The position numbers were made by a program, and so were the translations under genes. 64,000 bases of DNA. Source: Pseudorasbora parva. Taxonomy: Eukaryota > Chordata > Actinopteri > Cypriniformes > Gobionidae. Positions 45,205 to 56,799 of this stretch are shown one piece after another. The stretch covers positions 36,040,047-36,104,046 of the forward strand of contig NC_090182.1 of assembly GCF_024679245.1 (NCBI RefSeq), written 5' to 3'. The notes under the pieces were generated by a model. The model had not been told where the DNA came from and made no database searches. It saw only the letters and a program-made list of their open reading frames with translations. Within the stretch, counting starts at the first letter, position 1, and every line of letters begins with the position of its first letter.

Positions 45205-45732
45205 TATGCTTGCTGATTAATAAATTTCATCATGATTAATATCATGATGATAATATTCCCATTCCCAGTGCGTCTGTGTATGATGCCAAAGGTTTCTCAT
45301 TGAAATTAATGGAGCACCCAGCGCGTCGAAAATTGACGATAAAGGTACGCCCAGTTCGTTGAAAAGTGACGACAAGGGGTCCTGGTCAAGCGTCCATATG
45401 TGACGAGTTGGGTGTGAGAATGTGTTGAATTGACAGGTGACTCCCTTAGACGTTCCGGCTCCTTGGTTAAAATAGAAATTTTCTCGCAATTTACAAAATA
45501 TATGACACTGGCCTATTGGTTTTTGGATATTTTACTGCAAAAATACTGCAAAGTGCAGCTTTAAAATTATATATTTGTGCCTTTTTTTTACCCCTAAATG
45601 GTTTATATAGTAGTACCTCAAAGTAAATATTGCTTCACTGTAAGGTACTAATATACACCTTTAAAGGATGAAAAAGTACAAAGATGTCTTTGTTTTATGG
45701 TACTGCCTTAGTGACATGCTTTTATTCCCCTT

Positions 45733-46230
45733 AAAGGGTTAGTTCACACAAAGATGAAATTGAATTCATTAATGACTCACCCTAATGTCGTTCCACACCT
45801 GTAAGACCTCAGTTCATCTTCGGAAAAAACAGTCTAAGATATTTTATATTTATTCTGAGAGCATATCGAAGTGTATGCACACTTTACTGTCCATGTCCAG
45901 AAAGGGAATAAAAAAAATCAAAGTAGTCCATATGTGACATCAGTTGGTTAATTAGAATCTATTGAATCATCGAAAATACATTTTGGTCCAAAACTAACAA
46001 AAACTACAATTTTCAGCATCAGTCTTCTCTTCTGCGTTTGTTTTCAAACCTCAAATAAAGATTCAAACGGCCATGAATCAGTGAATCGATCAATGATTCG
46101 GATCGCCAATTTAACGTGATTTCAGCAGTTTTGCAGTTTGACACATGATCCAAACTGCTGAAATCACGTTACATTGGCGACAATGGTCAAGACAGGTCTT
46201 ATGACAGGGTAATGCATAATGATTTTATTT
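45733..46230 (+). repeat. Non-autonomous repeat, AAAGGGTTAGTTCAC family, copy 1
   Basis: Starts AAAGGGTTAGTTCACAC, then CCTAATGTCGTTCCACACC and CAGTTCATCTTCGG. Near its end it carries a perfect-looking hairpin (AACGTGATTTCAGCAG inverted 46112-46170). Related copies lie at 56383 and 62896. This is one of the most frequent repeat types in cyprinid genomes. Confidence 0.7.
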
Positions 46231-46402
46231 TTTTGCACAGCCTTAAGACCGTGCATATCATGAATGCTGGGTCTTGCTTGTTTTCTGACAATCTACTGAA
46301 CCTACTGGTAACTTGTTTGCCACGTAGCAATAAAAAATATACTAAAAACCTTGATTATTCTGGTTAGTCACATTGTACTGCTATTATTTTGAACAAGACT
46401 GT
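46227..46402 (-). repeat. Solitary end of a Tc1-1 element
   Basis: Inverse of 15386-15545 with small differences, ending TTTTGAACAAGACTGTATA. No transposase on this copy. Confidence 0.85.
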
Positions 46403-47057
46403 ATATCCACCTATACCCTTGCAAATGGCATTATTTGAGGGAACAGCCATTTGTGGTGGTGTCCGAAACCATAGTGAACGTTATCGAGTGCACTCATTCA
46501 AACCCAAAATGCACTGCTATAACAAGTTTGTGGCAATGTCTGATATGCAATGATGAAGTGACGTTTCCCTAGTTACCTCTGACAGAAAAACAAACAATAA
46601 TAATTATAATCTGCAAAACTGGAAATGTCTCAGTGATTTACTGCAGAGAGCAAGTACTAAACACAATCAAATATTCCTGTCACTGACTCTTGATGATGGA
46701 TCTTGTCAAGAAACTGTCAGTGATCAAAATATTGATTTTGAAGACGTTGAAAATGAGTTTGGAGAATATGCGTGAGATCGCGAATATGAGTCATATGCTG
46801 AATGTACTGGTAAACGAGCTCTGGCAGAGACAGATGATGATGGTATAAAACATCTGCTCAAACGGAACCCTTCCAAGCTCCAAAAGTTAATGAAATATGT
46901 TTTATTTTATTCTTCTGTAACTGTTACTCTAACATCAGGAGTTTGTGTCTATCCATGTTAAATATAGATCTGGGTCGCTAACTACCGGAATATGTAAGCA
47001 TGTTTGACGAAACAGTGATGTATTTAAACATCACTGGTTGATAACTGATGATCCAAA
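46403..47057. other. No gene recognised
   Basis: 46670-46900 shows a weakly protein-like stretch (DFEDVENEFGEYA, then a stop, then AETDDDGIKHLLKRNPSKLQ) that might be a decayed exon or pseudogene. I cannot assign it. Confidence 0.3.
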
Positions 47058-47565
47058 AACGTCTCGGTTACGTATGTAACCCTTGTTCTCTGAGGAGGGA
47101 ACGGAGACGTAACGTCAGTGACTGAAGAATGGGGGTTTCGCTTAGAAGCCTATCATCTTCGAGATCTAGAAAACGCCCCAATGGAAGAGCTAATGCCATG
47201 GGCATGCGAGATTTACATGCGTAACTCCGCTTCCCACGTGGGTATATAAGGAAGTAGCTGGCATGATCGCATTATGTTTCCAGCTGAGGAGCCAAGCTGA
47301 ACTCCCATTCCAGCGAAACAACGGAAGTGGCAGAGGGACGCTATGTCTCCATTCCCTCCTCAGGGAATGAGGGTTACATACGAAACCGAGACGTTCCCTT
47401 CCGTTCAGTCACTCCGAGTGACTGACAAATGGGGCTCTCAATTTAGACACGCCACTCAACTGTCTTCCAGTGCCCTGTGCAAGTGCGAGGGCCCTGCCCT
47501 GTATTGACTAGTACAGCCGAAGGCCTCCACTTAACATAGGAGATACCAAGGTACACTGGTACACA
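47058..47565 (-). mobile_element. DIRS 3' end fragment (same family as copy A)
   Basis: Inverse of about 1850-2371: terminus AACGTCTCGGTTACGTATGT, a TATATA-containing spacer, the internal complementary region (about 47340-47430) and a short part of the untranslated tail. No coding sequence remains. Confidence 0.85.
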
Positions 47566-47674
47566 TACAGGTCCTTCTCAAAAAAATAGCATATTGTGAT
47601 AAAGTTCATTATTTTCCATAATGTAATGATAAAAATTAAACTTTCATATATTTTAGGCACCTGTAGCCCATTTG

Positions 47675-47905
47675 TCACGTCAAAGGAATCACGGGGAACC
47701 GGGAGACGTAGACGAGACATACACAAGGATCCAACACAGACTGACAAACACAAGGAGCTTATAAGGGGAAGAAATCAAGAGGGAACAGGTGGGAGAAATC
47801 AACACTAATCAGATAACAAGGGGGAGGGATCAGACAATGACAGCAGCACATGCAAGACATGACAAAACCCACATGTGCACACAAGACAGGACAGGCATGT
47901 GACAT
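47675..47905 (-). repeat. Gypsy-3 LTR (3' LTR on minus strand)
   Basis: Starts TGTCACGTC and ends CATGTGACA, giving TG...CA ends on both strands. On the minus strand it is directly preceded by a purine tract (AAGGAGGGGGTAA), the expected polypurine primer before a 3' LTR. About 230 bp. Confidence 0.7.
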
Positions 47906-48345
47906 TACCCCCTCCTTAAGGAGCGGCTACCAGACGCTCCACTAGGGACGGGAGGGACAGACCAGGGGGGACGGGAGGGACAGACCAGGGGGGGACGGGA
48001 GGGACAGACCAGGGGGGCATGGGAGGGACAGACCAGGGCGGGACGGCAGGGACAGACCAGGGGGGCACGGGAGGGAAAGGGGAAACAGACAAGGAAGGAA
48101 CAGACAAGGGAGAGGTAAACAAGGGAGGGACAAGGAAAACAAAAAGTTCAGGAGAACATGGTGGCCCCCAAAGTTCGAATGGCCAGTGTGGCCCGCCGAG
48201 TTCCGGGTCGGCCCGTAAAGTTCAGGCAGCCGGGGTGGCCCGTAGAGTTCAGGCAGCCAGGGAGGCGCGGGCAGAGCAGGGTGCCCCGGAGGCGCGGGCA
48301 GAGCAGGGTGCCAGGGAGGCGCGGGCAGAGCAGGGTCCGGTCACC
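47906..48345 (-). pseudogene. Gypsy-3 proline-rich tail of polyprotein with tandem repeats
   Basis: On the minus strand a frame with VPPWSVPPVPPWSVPP-type repeats ends LVERLVAAP just before the purine tract. At DNA level it is an imperfect 24-25-bp tandem repeat (GGGACGGGAGGGACAGACCA ..., 47945-48110), followed by a second repeated block (GGAGGCGCGGGCAGAGCAGG, 48260-48335). I take it as the C-terminal low-complexity end of a gypsy polyprotein; pol is missing. Confidence 0.55.
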
Positions 48346-50118
48346 TCTTCTCGTTGTGCAGTGTTTTTTGCCACACTTTTTCCTTCCCACAGACTTCCCA
48401 CTGAGGTGCCTTGATACAGCACTCTGGGAACAGCCTATTCATTCCGAAATTTCATTGTAAGGGTTATTTTAAATTGTCATTTGAAACTAAAATAGGCTTT
48501 GGTGCAAAACGTTAAACTAACACAAGTAGTTTAGACATCATAACATAAGCTGCTTCAAAATTGTACAATATGTCTCCTATTATAATGCAGCTAGGATGGT
48601 TAAGCAACAACCTTAAATCTGGAGGTAGACATGTTACAGAGATAATTATCTGACATTCTTTTAAAAAGAATGCACCATGTACCATTCACAAACTGATCTG
48701 TCACCAGGTTCCCATGGTTACTTTGCTTGGTTTCTGCGGTATATCTGCTCCATGATTAATTATACACACAAAAGTTCTGCTTCATGGAATCCCTGAATGT
48801 AAATATTGCTCACTGAAAGGCTTCGTTTCATAAACCAACTGCAAATGAATGCTATCAACACAATTCATTACATATTTAGGAACTGAGGCAGGCACAATTT
48901 GAGGTGATGGTATGACAGGGGTGCAGTTCTCAACAAAATGTGTCCATTTAGGGACTTCTGTATTCAGACTGTATTAATTACTGTAAAATTCTTTAAATAT
49001 GATGTGTTTTTTTAAGTTCTACTCCTTCTCCAGTGCACACAAAATACTACTCTGTTACTAATGCTCTTATTACTAATTACAACTTTCGTATATCACCACC
49101 GTGTGTTTTTCTGCATTCTGTGGTTCTGCATTTAGAGTTCTGACAGGCTAATTTATTGTTGTCTTGAGTGCTTGCTACAGTGTCTCAATGGGTTACCATA
49201 GAAACCTATGTCATCTCAGTGCTTATTATGGATCTGAAGGCCAAGATTCTTTGTCTGTTCTTAGAAATGTTGTTAGATGCATCAGAGTGAGAGTGTTTTA
49301 ACAAAATATATATTTTTTATTATTTATTTTTTATTATTGTTTAGTTTTTATACAATGGTTTAATCTTTGGTCAGTCTGATGTAGAATTTTTTTTGACAAA
49401 CAAAAAATTGTTTTGTCTAGTCCAGAAAGCCTCTGTCCTGTCATAATTTATATCAGCAACGTTTCGAAAGACATTTATGTATATATTGTGTTGTGCTACC
49501 CTTGTCCCAGACTCAAAATTCCATTAATAAATGTTTCCCATATGATCCATCAAAAAATGTATTATAATGATTACATTTTTTTAAATTAGCAAGTGTTTTA
49601 TTTAAAGAATAAAGTGCCTATAGCTAAAAATAAAAGTATTCTATTTTATTATTTTTATTAGTTAAATATTTCACTTCACATTGGCGAATATCCCTCCCCA
49701 CCAATTGACAGAAACGACAGGAAGGAGATGTGAGATGTGAGGGAGGATTTTTCAGCCGGGACTTTTTACTGCACCGAGTCAAAGTACTCTCAGAAGTGCT
49801 ATTCCGCCATTATAGTTCTCCTTTTTAATCCGCTTAGAAAAGCATCACATTTTATTTTGTATCACCATCTTTGATCGTTCAAGTATTTGTGTAACTTTAT
49901 TTAATAGGGAAACCGTGGAGGTGTTTGGTCGCTTCTAACTTGATCTCTGTGTGCTACCATAGTGAATAAACTGGGCTTAGTGGGCTAAGCTAAATGCTAT
50001 CAGAATGTCACCGCGCGTCAGAGCGATTAAGTGCACGCACTGAGACGAGAGAGGTATGTATCAACTCGTTTTGGTTAAGGGAATAACAGTTTAATATCAA
50101 AAAGCGGTGAAGTATCCC
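48346..50118. other. No gene recognised
   Basis: AT-rich, non-coding, without clear repeat ends. Confidence 0.4.
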
Positions 50119-50119
50119 T

Positions 50120-50550
50120 TTAAAGCTACACTGTGTAACTTTTTTAGTTTATTCTTAGCTAAAAACACGTAGTTCTTTCAAAAATATATGTGCTCATTAA
50201 TGTATATTTACTTCTTTCAAGTAATAAAGTATTCTTGTAAGTTTATAATATGCCATTGAAAATACATACGGGTGAGGGGTTCGAATGCTGGTCGCCATGT
50301 TGCCCTTCCATCTTGAAATTACATTAGCCAAAGAGGGACATACCCGTAAATTCAAGCTTCGCGTTTTAACACTCGATTGCACCGTGTCGAATGTGAAGAG
50401 GGGGACTGCCATGTTAATCTTGGACTAAATCGGCCACCGTCAGAGTTAAAACGAAATCAGAATTGAGAGGAACAGAAACTATTATTCACTGGATGGTCAT
50501 ATACCTTTACACCGCTAGATGGGGGAAAGTATCAGACAGTGTAGCTTTAA
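50120..50550. mobile_element. Short TIR element (TTAAAGCTACACTG)
   Basis: TTAAAGCTACACTG at the left and CAGTGTAGCTTTAA at the right are exact inverses over 14 bases. 431 bp, no coding content. End sequence and a subterminal CCGCTAGATGGGG motif resemble the family at 2862-3470, so the two probably share a transposase source. Confidence 0.8.
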
Positions 50551-51018
50551 CAGTTTTAAAACTGTGGGAGACCACAGACATAAGGGCAATTTCAACCAAT
50601 TTGTTTTATAATCCAGATTCATCCGGACCGTAAGACTACACGCCTGTCAACATTTTCACAGCGAGACGAGATCTCAAAAGAGATTTGTGAGGTTACACTT
50701 TAGAAGAAGCACAAAATGGAGGAAGATCTACGCCATCAGCTGGCTCTCCTTGCATGAGGTTTGTTTTACAGAAAGAAATAAGATGAAATTTGGGATTGTG
50801 CGAGCTCTGATGCAATCGTTATTTTTGCTTTATTTCCAGTTGTTTCATTCAAATGTACACATGTACACTCATTAAAAACAGGACTTTAATTCTCCTGACA
50901 AACTAAAAGACTTAGAACGGTATATATTTAGATTGAAATAAATAGAATGTACTGCATGTTTCTTGCTTATTTTGCTCAAAAGCATGATCTATGCTGCCCT
51001 ACAAAGGCAAAAGACCTT

Positions 51019-51535
51019 AAAGGGGTACTTCAGCGCTGGGAAGATGAATCTGTATTTAAATTGGGTCATCAATGTAGTAGAAATGTGAAATTATTTTTGA
51101 ATTTGGTGCCTTCTAGACTGAGAAAAGACAGAAAATGTATTTTTGTCTCATGGGGATGAAAGACTACAATTCCCAGAATGCTTCGCTGCCCTGTGAGGCC
51201 ATTCCCAATGCCACCAACTTGATTACTGTGACAGAGTTGGAGAAGACACTACAATTAAAAACTGAACGTGTCTGTTCAATATAATGAGTGAGTCACCGCG
51301 CGAGTATCACAGCACTGAGCACTAACTGCAGGAGTGAGATAAATGAGCTGATGAGCTCTCGTGATGAGAGCTGAGGTAACCGCGACTACACTCGCGGCAT
51401 AAGGCTACATTCACAAAGCGAGTTCAGTCTGGCGCGTTTCAGTTCATGCCTTTACAAGCCTAACTTTCATATAAATTTATTTGAGAAGTTAAAAGACCGT
51501 TTAAATGAGTGCCTGTAGCTGCCAGCTAGAGCTGG
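51019..51535 (+). mobile_element. Truncated second copy of the element at 8567-12097
   Basis: TTAAAGGGGTACTTCAGCG start, then about 500 bases that match 8571-9050 closely and continue into 10885-10930 without the hAT insertion. Right end missing. Confidence 0.85.
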
Positions 51536-52753
51536 CATTTTGGATGATTTACAATTACTTATAGCCATCTTCTTATTAATATAATGTGCTTTGGTTGCAT
51601 TCTGATGCCATTGTTAAGGACACAATACCTCTAGTAAATAGTATCTTCATTGGTGTGCAGCAAAACTTACAGGTTGGTGACACTGAATTATATGAACAAG
51701 ATAAGCTTTTTTCTAATGAGTAAACATTTGCATATATAATGCAAAGATATAACAAATAGAACAAATAACAAATCATGTAAAAATGTAAAATGCATGGGAT
51801 TGGAATAAGATAAATTAGATAAATAAGATAAAAGCAAATAGTGCCGATGGTTAATTAAGGGTTAAGTTTGGCTATCATGCTCTATGACATCGCTGACTGG
51901 AACGGATTTGCCAATCATAGGCTAAACAGGTTGAGTAATTATTTATTGCAATATGTTTTTAATGTTTTTATCTAGTAAAAATGGAAAAAATAGGCTACAT
52001 AGCTTAATTACTTTTACATCGATTTGAATGAAAATCGCTTAGACTAAAAGGACAACTTTTAGATTGATGGATACGACAAGAAGGAATAATTCTCAGAATG
52101 CTTGTGGCTTATACATTGCCATGGATTTTATCGGGTTTACAAGAAAAGGTAGGATATGGATTTAATTGCAAACTGTTACTACTGATTTTATGTGTGATCA
52201 CACGCTGTCACGGCATTCGAGTAGCCTACACACTCATGCAGTGGGGAGCCCCATACTGTCTGACAGGCGCACTGAGTGAATATTCTGCATTATGAAAACA
52301 TGTATGACAGTACACAGGCTACACCGTAACTTACACGCGGCAAACTTTAATAGACAGTAAAACAACGGCACCGTAACTTAATTTTGACGCATTGCTAAAC
52401 CAAGGCAGAGTACCGTGACTCATTTTGAGCTAACCAAAACAAAGGCAAAGAGCGGTAACTGCTGTTACGGTGTTCTGTCTTGGTTTCTCCTGGCCTTTTG
52501 GAAGTTACTGTTAAGACAATCCATAATTTTCTCGAAACAAACAACAGAATTGACTAACGATATTTATTCACATGATAAAGGATGTCTTGAATGTCCCAAA
52601 AATATCAATAACTTATTTTCGACCAAAAACTAATTTACGGCCTTTTGCCGTTGCACAGCAGTATGTATGTCCACAGGTCAAAGAAAAAACTTTGCTTAAA
52701 ACCACATGACAAGAACTCCAACCACACAACACTGGGATGCTCTTTGTTTTTTG
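51536..52753. other. No gene recognised
   Basis: AT-rich sequence. 52090-52290 and 52400-52630 have modest open frames without any familiar motif. Confidence 0.4.
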
Positions 52754-53001
52754 TTGGAACTATGGTTTCAGGACACACAGACTCGTCAAACTATACTGGC
52801 AATGATGGAACTTGCGACCATAATTGGTTAACAATGCTTTATGAGATCAGATCAGATTTGCTGTTTGCAAATGTTCATTGGAACTATGGTTTCAGGACAC
52901 GCAGACCTGTCAAACTATACTGGCAATGATGGAACTTGTGACCATAATTGGCTAACAAGGCTCTGTTGGATCAGATCAGATCAGTTAGCAGACAATGATA
53001 G
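52754..53001 (+). repeat. 124-bp tandem duplication
   Basis: Two units starting TTGGAACTATGGTTTCAGGA at 52754 and 52878, about 90 percent alike by eye, each with CAAACTATACTGGCAATGAT and a GATCAGATCAGAT end. Confidence 0.85.
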
Positions 53002-54746
53002 GCCGCAAAAGCATAAGCCATCCAGTGGACAAACTTCAGCAATATGCTAGTACCACCTCAGAAAATGTGTTTAAATGAACTGCAGTGATGCTTACCTTGA
53101 GTCTAATGCATGATCTTTACACAACCTCCACATTCACACTTAGAGTCACGTAGGCTGTAATGTTAAGTCACTTTCTGGTGTTGTGTGTTTTATGTACTCT
53201 TTGTACATGAGTCCTTCAAGGTGCGAGCCCAGAGAAGCTGACATTCACGTTATCTGAGTCAGAGTCCTTGACATGAGATGATTCACAAGTTTTCACTTCT
53301 GTGGTAATCTATCATTTATCTTGTTTGTGATGTGAAGTTTGCTATCCCTTAAAGGCTGCTGGGTCTGTCGCTGTGCCATAATTAAAGTGACTTGAAGAGC
53401 ACAACCCGTGCTCACCCCTCCAGACATGCTGTCAAGTGAAGTATCCATGATCCAACAGGGCCGCCTACTCATTTAACTGTAGGGAAGATGTTAGGAAATT
53501 CAGGAAAGCACCACGCCCACAACAAAATGACTGCCTCTGAGCACATGGATCTAATAGAATTGTTCACTTCCTTTTCTACCTCTGGCTAAGAGAGATTTTA
53601 CATAAGGGCCGTTTGAGTGTCTTTGCCTGACTGGTCTTGCCTTTTAATAAAGGTTAACTCTGGAAACACTTTGACCGCTGTGCCAGATGAAGCCGTAGTG
53701 TTTGGGTAGAATCCCAATTAATCTTGCCAGAGTAGTGGCCATTGGCTGTAATGATATGGAGGGCTCCAATTAAGTTGTACACCAGTGTCTGACAACGTAT
53801 TTGAGATGGCTCCAATTTACATCACAGCGCTAATGAAGATGTTTCATTTGTGAATCAAATAGATTCATGAGTCTGTCAGTTACAAAACAGTCCATTAAAA
53901 AGTGAGCTTATTAAATGAGTCATCAAAGTTGTGTGCGAAAGCAGAGTGGGGTTGGGGGTGGGTGGGGGGGTTAGCAAACAGAAAAGAAATGCCCTTAAAA
54001 CATTAAAGTTCCCACTGACAAAACTGGCTTCGGGATTTAAATGAGGTCAAGAAGGTTCTGTTTTTTGTTTTTGTTTTTTTTTTGTGCAGATTTATATAGC
54101 CAGAAAGTACTGAATATTTCAAGCATTTTAAGTGTCCCTATTGTGCTTTTTCATATAATTACCTTTCATGTAGTTTGTAATTTATCTGTAAAAAAGGTCT
54201 GGAAAGTTTCAAAGATTAAAGTGCATGATTAATAAAATGATGAAATAACTTATTCTGAACTGCCTGAACTTACTTCCTGCTCCAACCTATGTAGGTTTGT
54301 AATACATTTGCATAATGCCAGCCTATGGTCTTCATTGGGTGCCCACAAACAACACTGTTGTATTTGATACATTCTCAAACTCTGTACCTAAGGCCTAGAA
54401 GAATTTGGTTTTGTCGACATGTTGAGAAGACACTTTTCTGCACTGCAAAAGCAATTCCACTTCATGTACTTCAAAAGGATGAGGACTTGCACTGTGTATA
54501 AAGCACTGAGGAAGCCTGTGGAGCTATAATTCAGACATGGTAATGGCCGTTTGGTTTCCGAAACATGCTGTAAGCGGAGTTTCAACAGAGTGGCCATCTC
54601 AACAATCAGAGCATACAAAAAGGAGGGGTATAGAGAGAATTAATTATTTATTGAACCGTTTCAGACACTGAGAATAAAGAGGTGATGCTGCAATGCACTG
54701 TATATTACGAGAAACTGAATGTGTTGTGACTGCATGTAAACCATTT
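53002..54746. other. Repeat-poor non-coding stretch
   Basis: No frame, TIR, LTR or microsatellite recognised in 53150-53930, the longest such stretch in the window. It has many CCAATTA/TAATTG/ATTA-type cores (for example near 53720-53850), the texture of conserved non-coding sequence. Not testable from one sequence. Confidence 0.3.
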
Positions 54747-56115
54747 TTAAAGGGGTCACATAATAAAATTTTTGCACAAGTTAATATGATTATTTAGTGT
54801 CTGAATGAAAAGTTTGTAATATACTTAAATTAAAAATTATCCTTAGTATTGTAAGAAAACGCTCATTTTATCTCGACAAAAACAGCTCTGTTTTCAGCAA
54901 ACCATTCTAGTGCATACGGCTTTAAATGATAATGAGCTTTGCTAACCTCTGTTCTGTGGGGGGCTTTGACACACACTCACATGGAGTGTTGCTTTGACAA
55001 CAGAGTCAGTATATTTTGGAGAAAGAATGGCAACGGGAGTATATGAGGACACATTGTATCAATTTGAACCCGGAACAAGATGACGGCTGGTGAGCTTATT
55101 GGCGGCTGATGGTTGGTTAACGTAATGTTACTTTGATGTATCTTTGTATGCACTGGCAGGGTAATGTTAGCGTGAATGCTGTGTTTACTGATGTATACGT
55201 GTAATGATAAGTCCACAGGTAGAGGATTCAAATGCAATTTTATTGAGAAAGCAATCCACAATCGAAGTCTAGAGTACAGGCAAGATCAACATACATGTAG
55301 GCAGTCCAAACAAACAAATACAAGAAGGCAGGGAACATAGACAAGAGAGTAGTCCAGAAACAGGCAGGTGATCCAAAACCAAGAGACATGAAAACATGTT
55401 AGACCGATCAGAATTGTAGTGGTTAAACTTTACAAGACTTTGCAGTGAACATGGTTTATATAGGCTGAGGTGATGAAGGCTAATGGCACACAGGTGTAAA
55501 CAATGATGGCTGATGAGTCAGGGCAAAGGATTATGGGTAATGAAGTCTGGACATTAGGTCACCACGGGGATGTTTCAACGGACATCAAGTAAAAGTAAGC
55601 TTAACAAGTAAGCTTAGTATAGTGTTACCACGTTAATTTTATCACCAGCGTACACAGTTTGTAATAACACAATAACCCTAATGTGTTGTTCATTAAACAT
55701 GGAATTATGAATTATAATGAGAACATCATACATAAAAAGCCTGCTGTAATGTAAGTTAACTTACCTGGAAAATTTAGCTGGATTCATTATGAATCGTGCA
55801 CACGTTTCAAACTACACTCACCTCTTCTGGAGGGGCAGCAGAAACACAAATAGTTGGTATGTTACTGATCTCTTTTTCAGGAGCAGCTTCTTAGCAAAAC
55901 CTGCTTCGTGCTGACCACCGTTTTTAAAACATTTTTTTACCTTAAAGAGGTGTCCGAACGGCTCGATTTGAGACAGGAGAAAACTTATAAGGAGATTAAA
56001 AAAAACACTGGATGGATTTTTATCATTATAGGATGGTTGTGTACATGCACTGGCAACACACATTTACATACAATCAACTTGTAAAAGTGCATGTACTATT
56101 ATATGACCCCTTTAA
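54747..56115. mobile_element. TIR element (TTAAAGGGGTCACATAATA) with an internal LTR-like insert
   Basis: Left end TTAAAGGGGTCACATAATA (54747) and right end TATTATATGACCCCTTTAA (to 56115) are inverses with one or two differences. No transposase. Contains the LTR-like segment at about 55205-55590. Confidence 0.75.
55205..55590 (-). repeat. Possible solo LTR
   Basis: Begins TGATAAGTCCACAGGTAGAG, similar in layout to the gypsy-2 LTR (TGTAACGGATTCACAGAGG, GATTCAA.TGCAA). On the minus strand CCTATATAAACC provides a TATA box. Ends and target duplication are not clear. Confidence 0.4.
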
Positions 56116-56382
56116 GAGACCTACAAAATAAACGTGGGAAACGTTAAAGTGCCACACCCAAAAACTACTCCCATTTTTAAAAATAGCCAAAAGCGTTTTG
56201 TTCAATCACAGCCCAGCCAGGGCTTTTTAGCTCGGTAAAGCCAATTAACAGTTTATCCTCCTAACCTCCTCCATATCACTTTAAAATATAAAACTCTGTG
56301 CAGAATTCAGATGGAGCCAATATGGTTTCTAGTATGTGTTATCATGTCTCTGGACTGGAGAAGAAGTTTGTGTGAGAGTGGT

Positions 56383-56790
56383 TAGTTCACCCAAAAAGGT
56401 AATTTAAATCATTAAGATATTTTATATTTAGTCCGAGAGCATATGCAAGTGTATGCACACTTTACTGTCTATGTCCAGAAAGGTAATAAACCCATCATCA
56501 AAGTAGTCCATATGTGACATCAGTCAGTTAATTAGAATCTCTTGAAGAATCGAAAATACATTTTGGTTCAAAAATCACAAAAACTACAACTTTATCCAGC
56601 ATTGTCATCTATTACCTGTTTGTTTTCAATCCTCAAATAAAGATTCAAACGGTTATGAATTGTGAATCAGTTCATGATTCAGATTGCCAATGTTGCGTGA
56701 TTTCAGCGGTATGGCAGTTTGACACGCAAGCCGAATCATGAATCGATACACTGATTCATAACAGTTTGAATCTTTATTTGAGGAAAATTC
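56383..56790 (+). repeat. AAAGGGTTAGTTCAC family, copy 2
   Basis: GGTTAGTTCACCCAAAAAGG followed by the same blocks as copy 1 (GTGTATGCACACTTTACTGT, CCATATGTGACATCAG, CAAATAAAGATTCAAACGG). Ends with an inverted AAACGG/CAAACT pair. Confidence 0.7.
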
Positions 56791-56799
56791 TGTTTCTGG

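Larger units (their letters stand above)
38881..45427. mobile_element. TIR element with 168-bp inverted ends and 7-bp TSD, host of the DIRS
   Basis: The left arm (38881-39045, CAACACATTCTCACACCCAA ...) and the right arm (45255-45427) are near-identical inverses; the outer 67 bases match exactly. AATTGAC flanks both sides (38874-38880, 45428-45434). The uninterrupted site at 3378-3400 has a single AATTGA, confirming insertion. Without the DIRS it is about 1.2 kb, has no transposase, and carries TACCCTAAACCTACCC-like subterminal motifs in both arms plus a 50-bp tandem pair at 45105-45204. I do not know its superfamily; 7 bp is an uncommon duplication length. Confidence 0.85.
38635..45564 (+). 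mobile_element. Second TTAAAGGTGCACTATG element, split by a nested insertion
   Basis: 38644-38880 matches 3155-3389 of the copy at 2862-3470 (ACGGGACACAG ... CACTTGTTGCACACTGCTAA ... ATGCAATTGA). The match resumes after the insertion at 45428 (GACTCCCTTAGACG ... CTTGGTTAAAATAGAAATTT) and ends in GCAAAGTGCAGCTTTAA, the inverse of the family start. Its own left end is missing. Confidence 0.8.

Noticed and set aside
46670..46900. Host exon or domesticated protein
   Set aside because: Protein-like texture over about 70 codons but with a stop and no splice sites or family that I can name.
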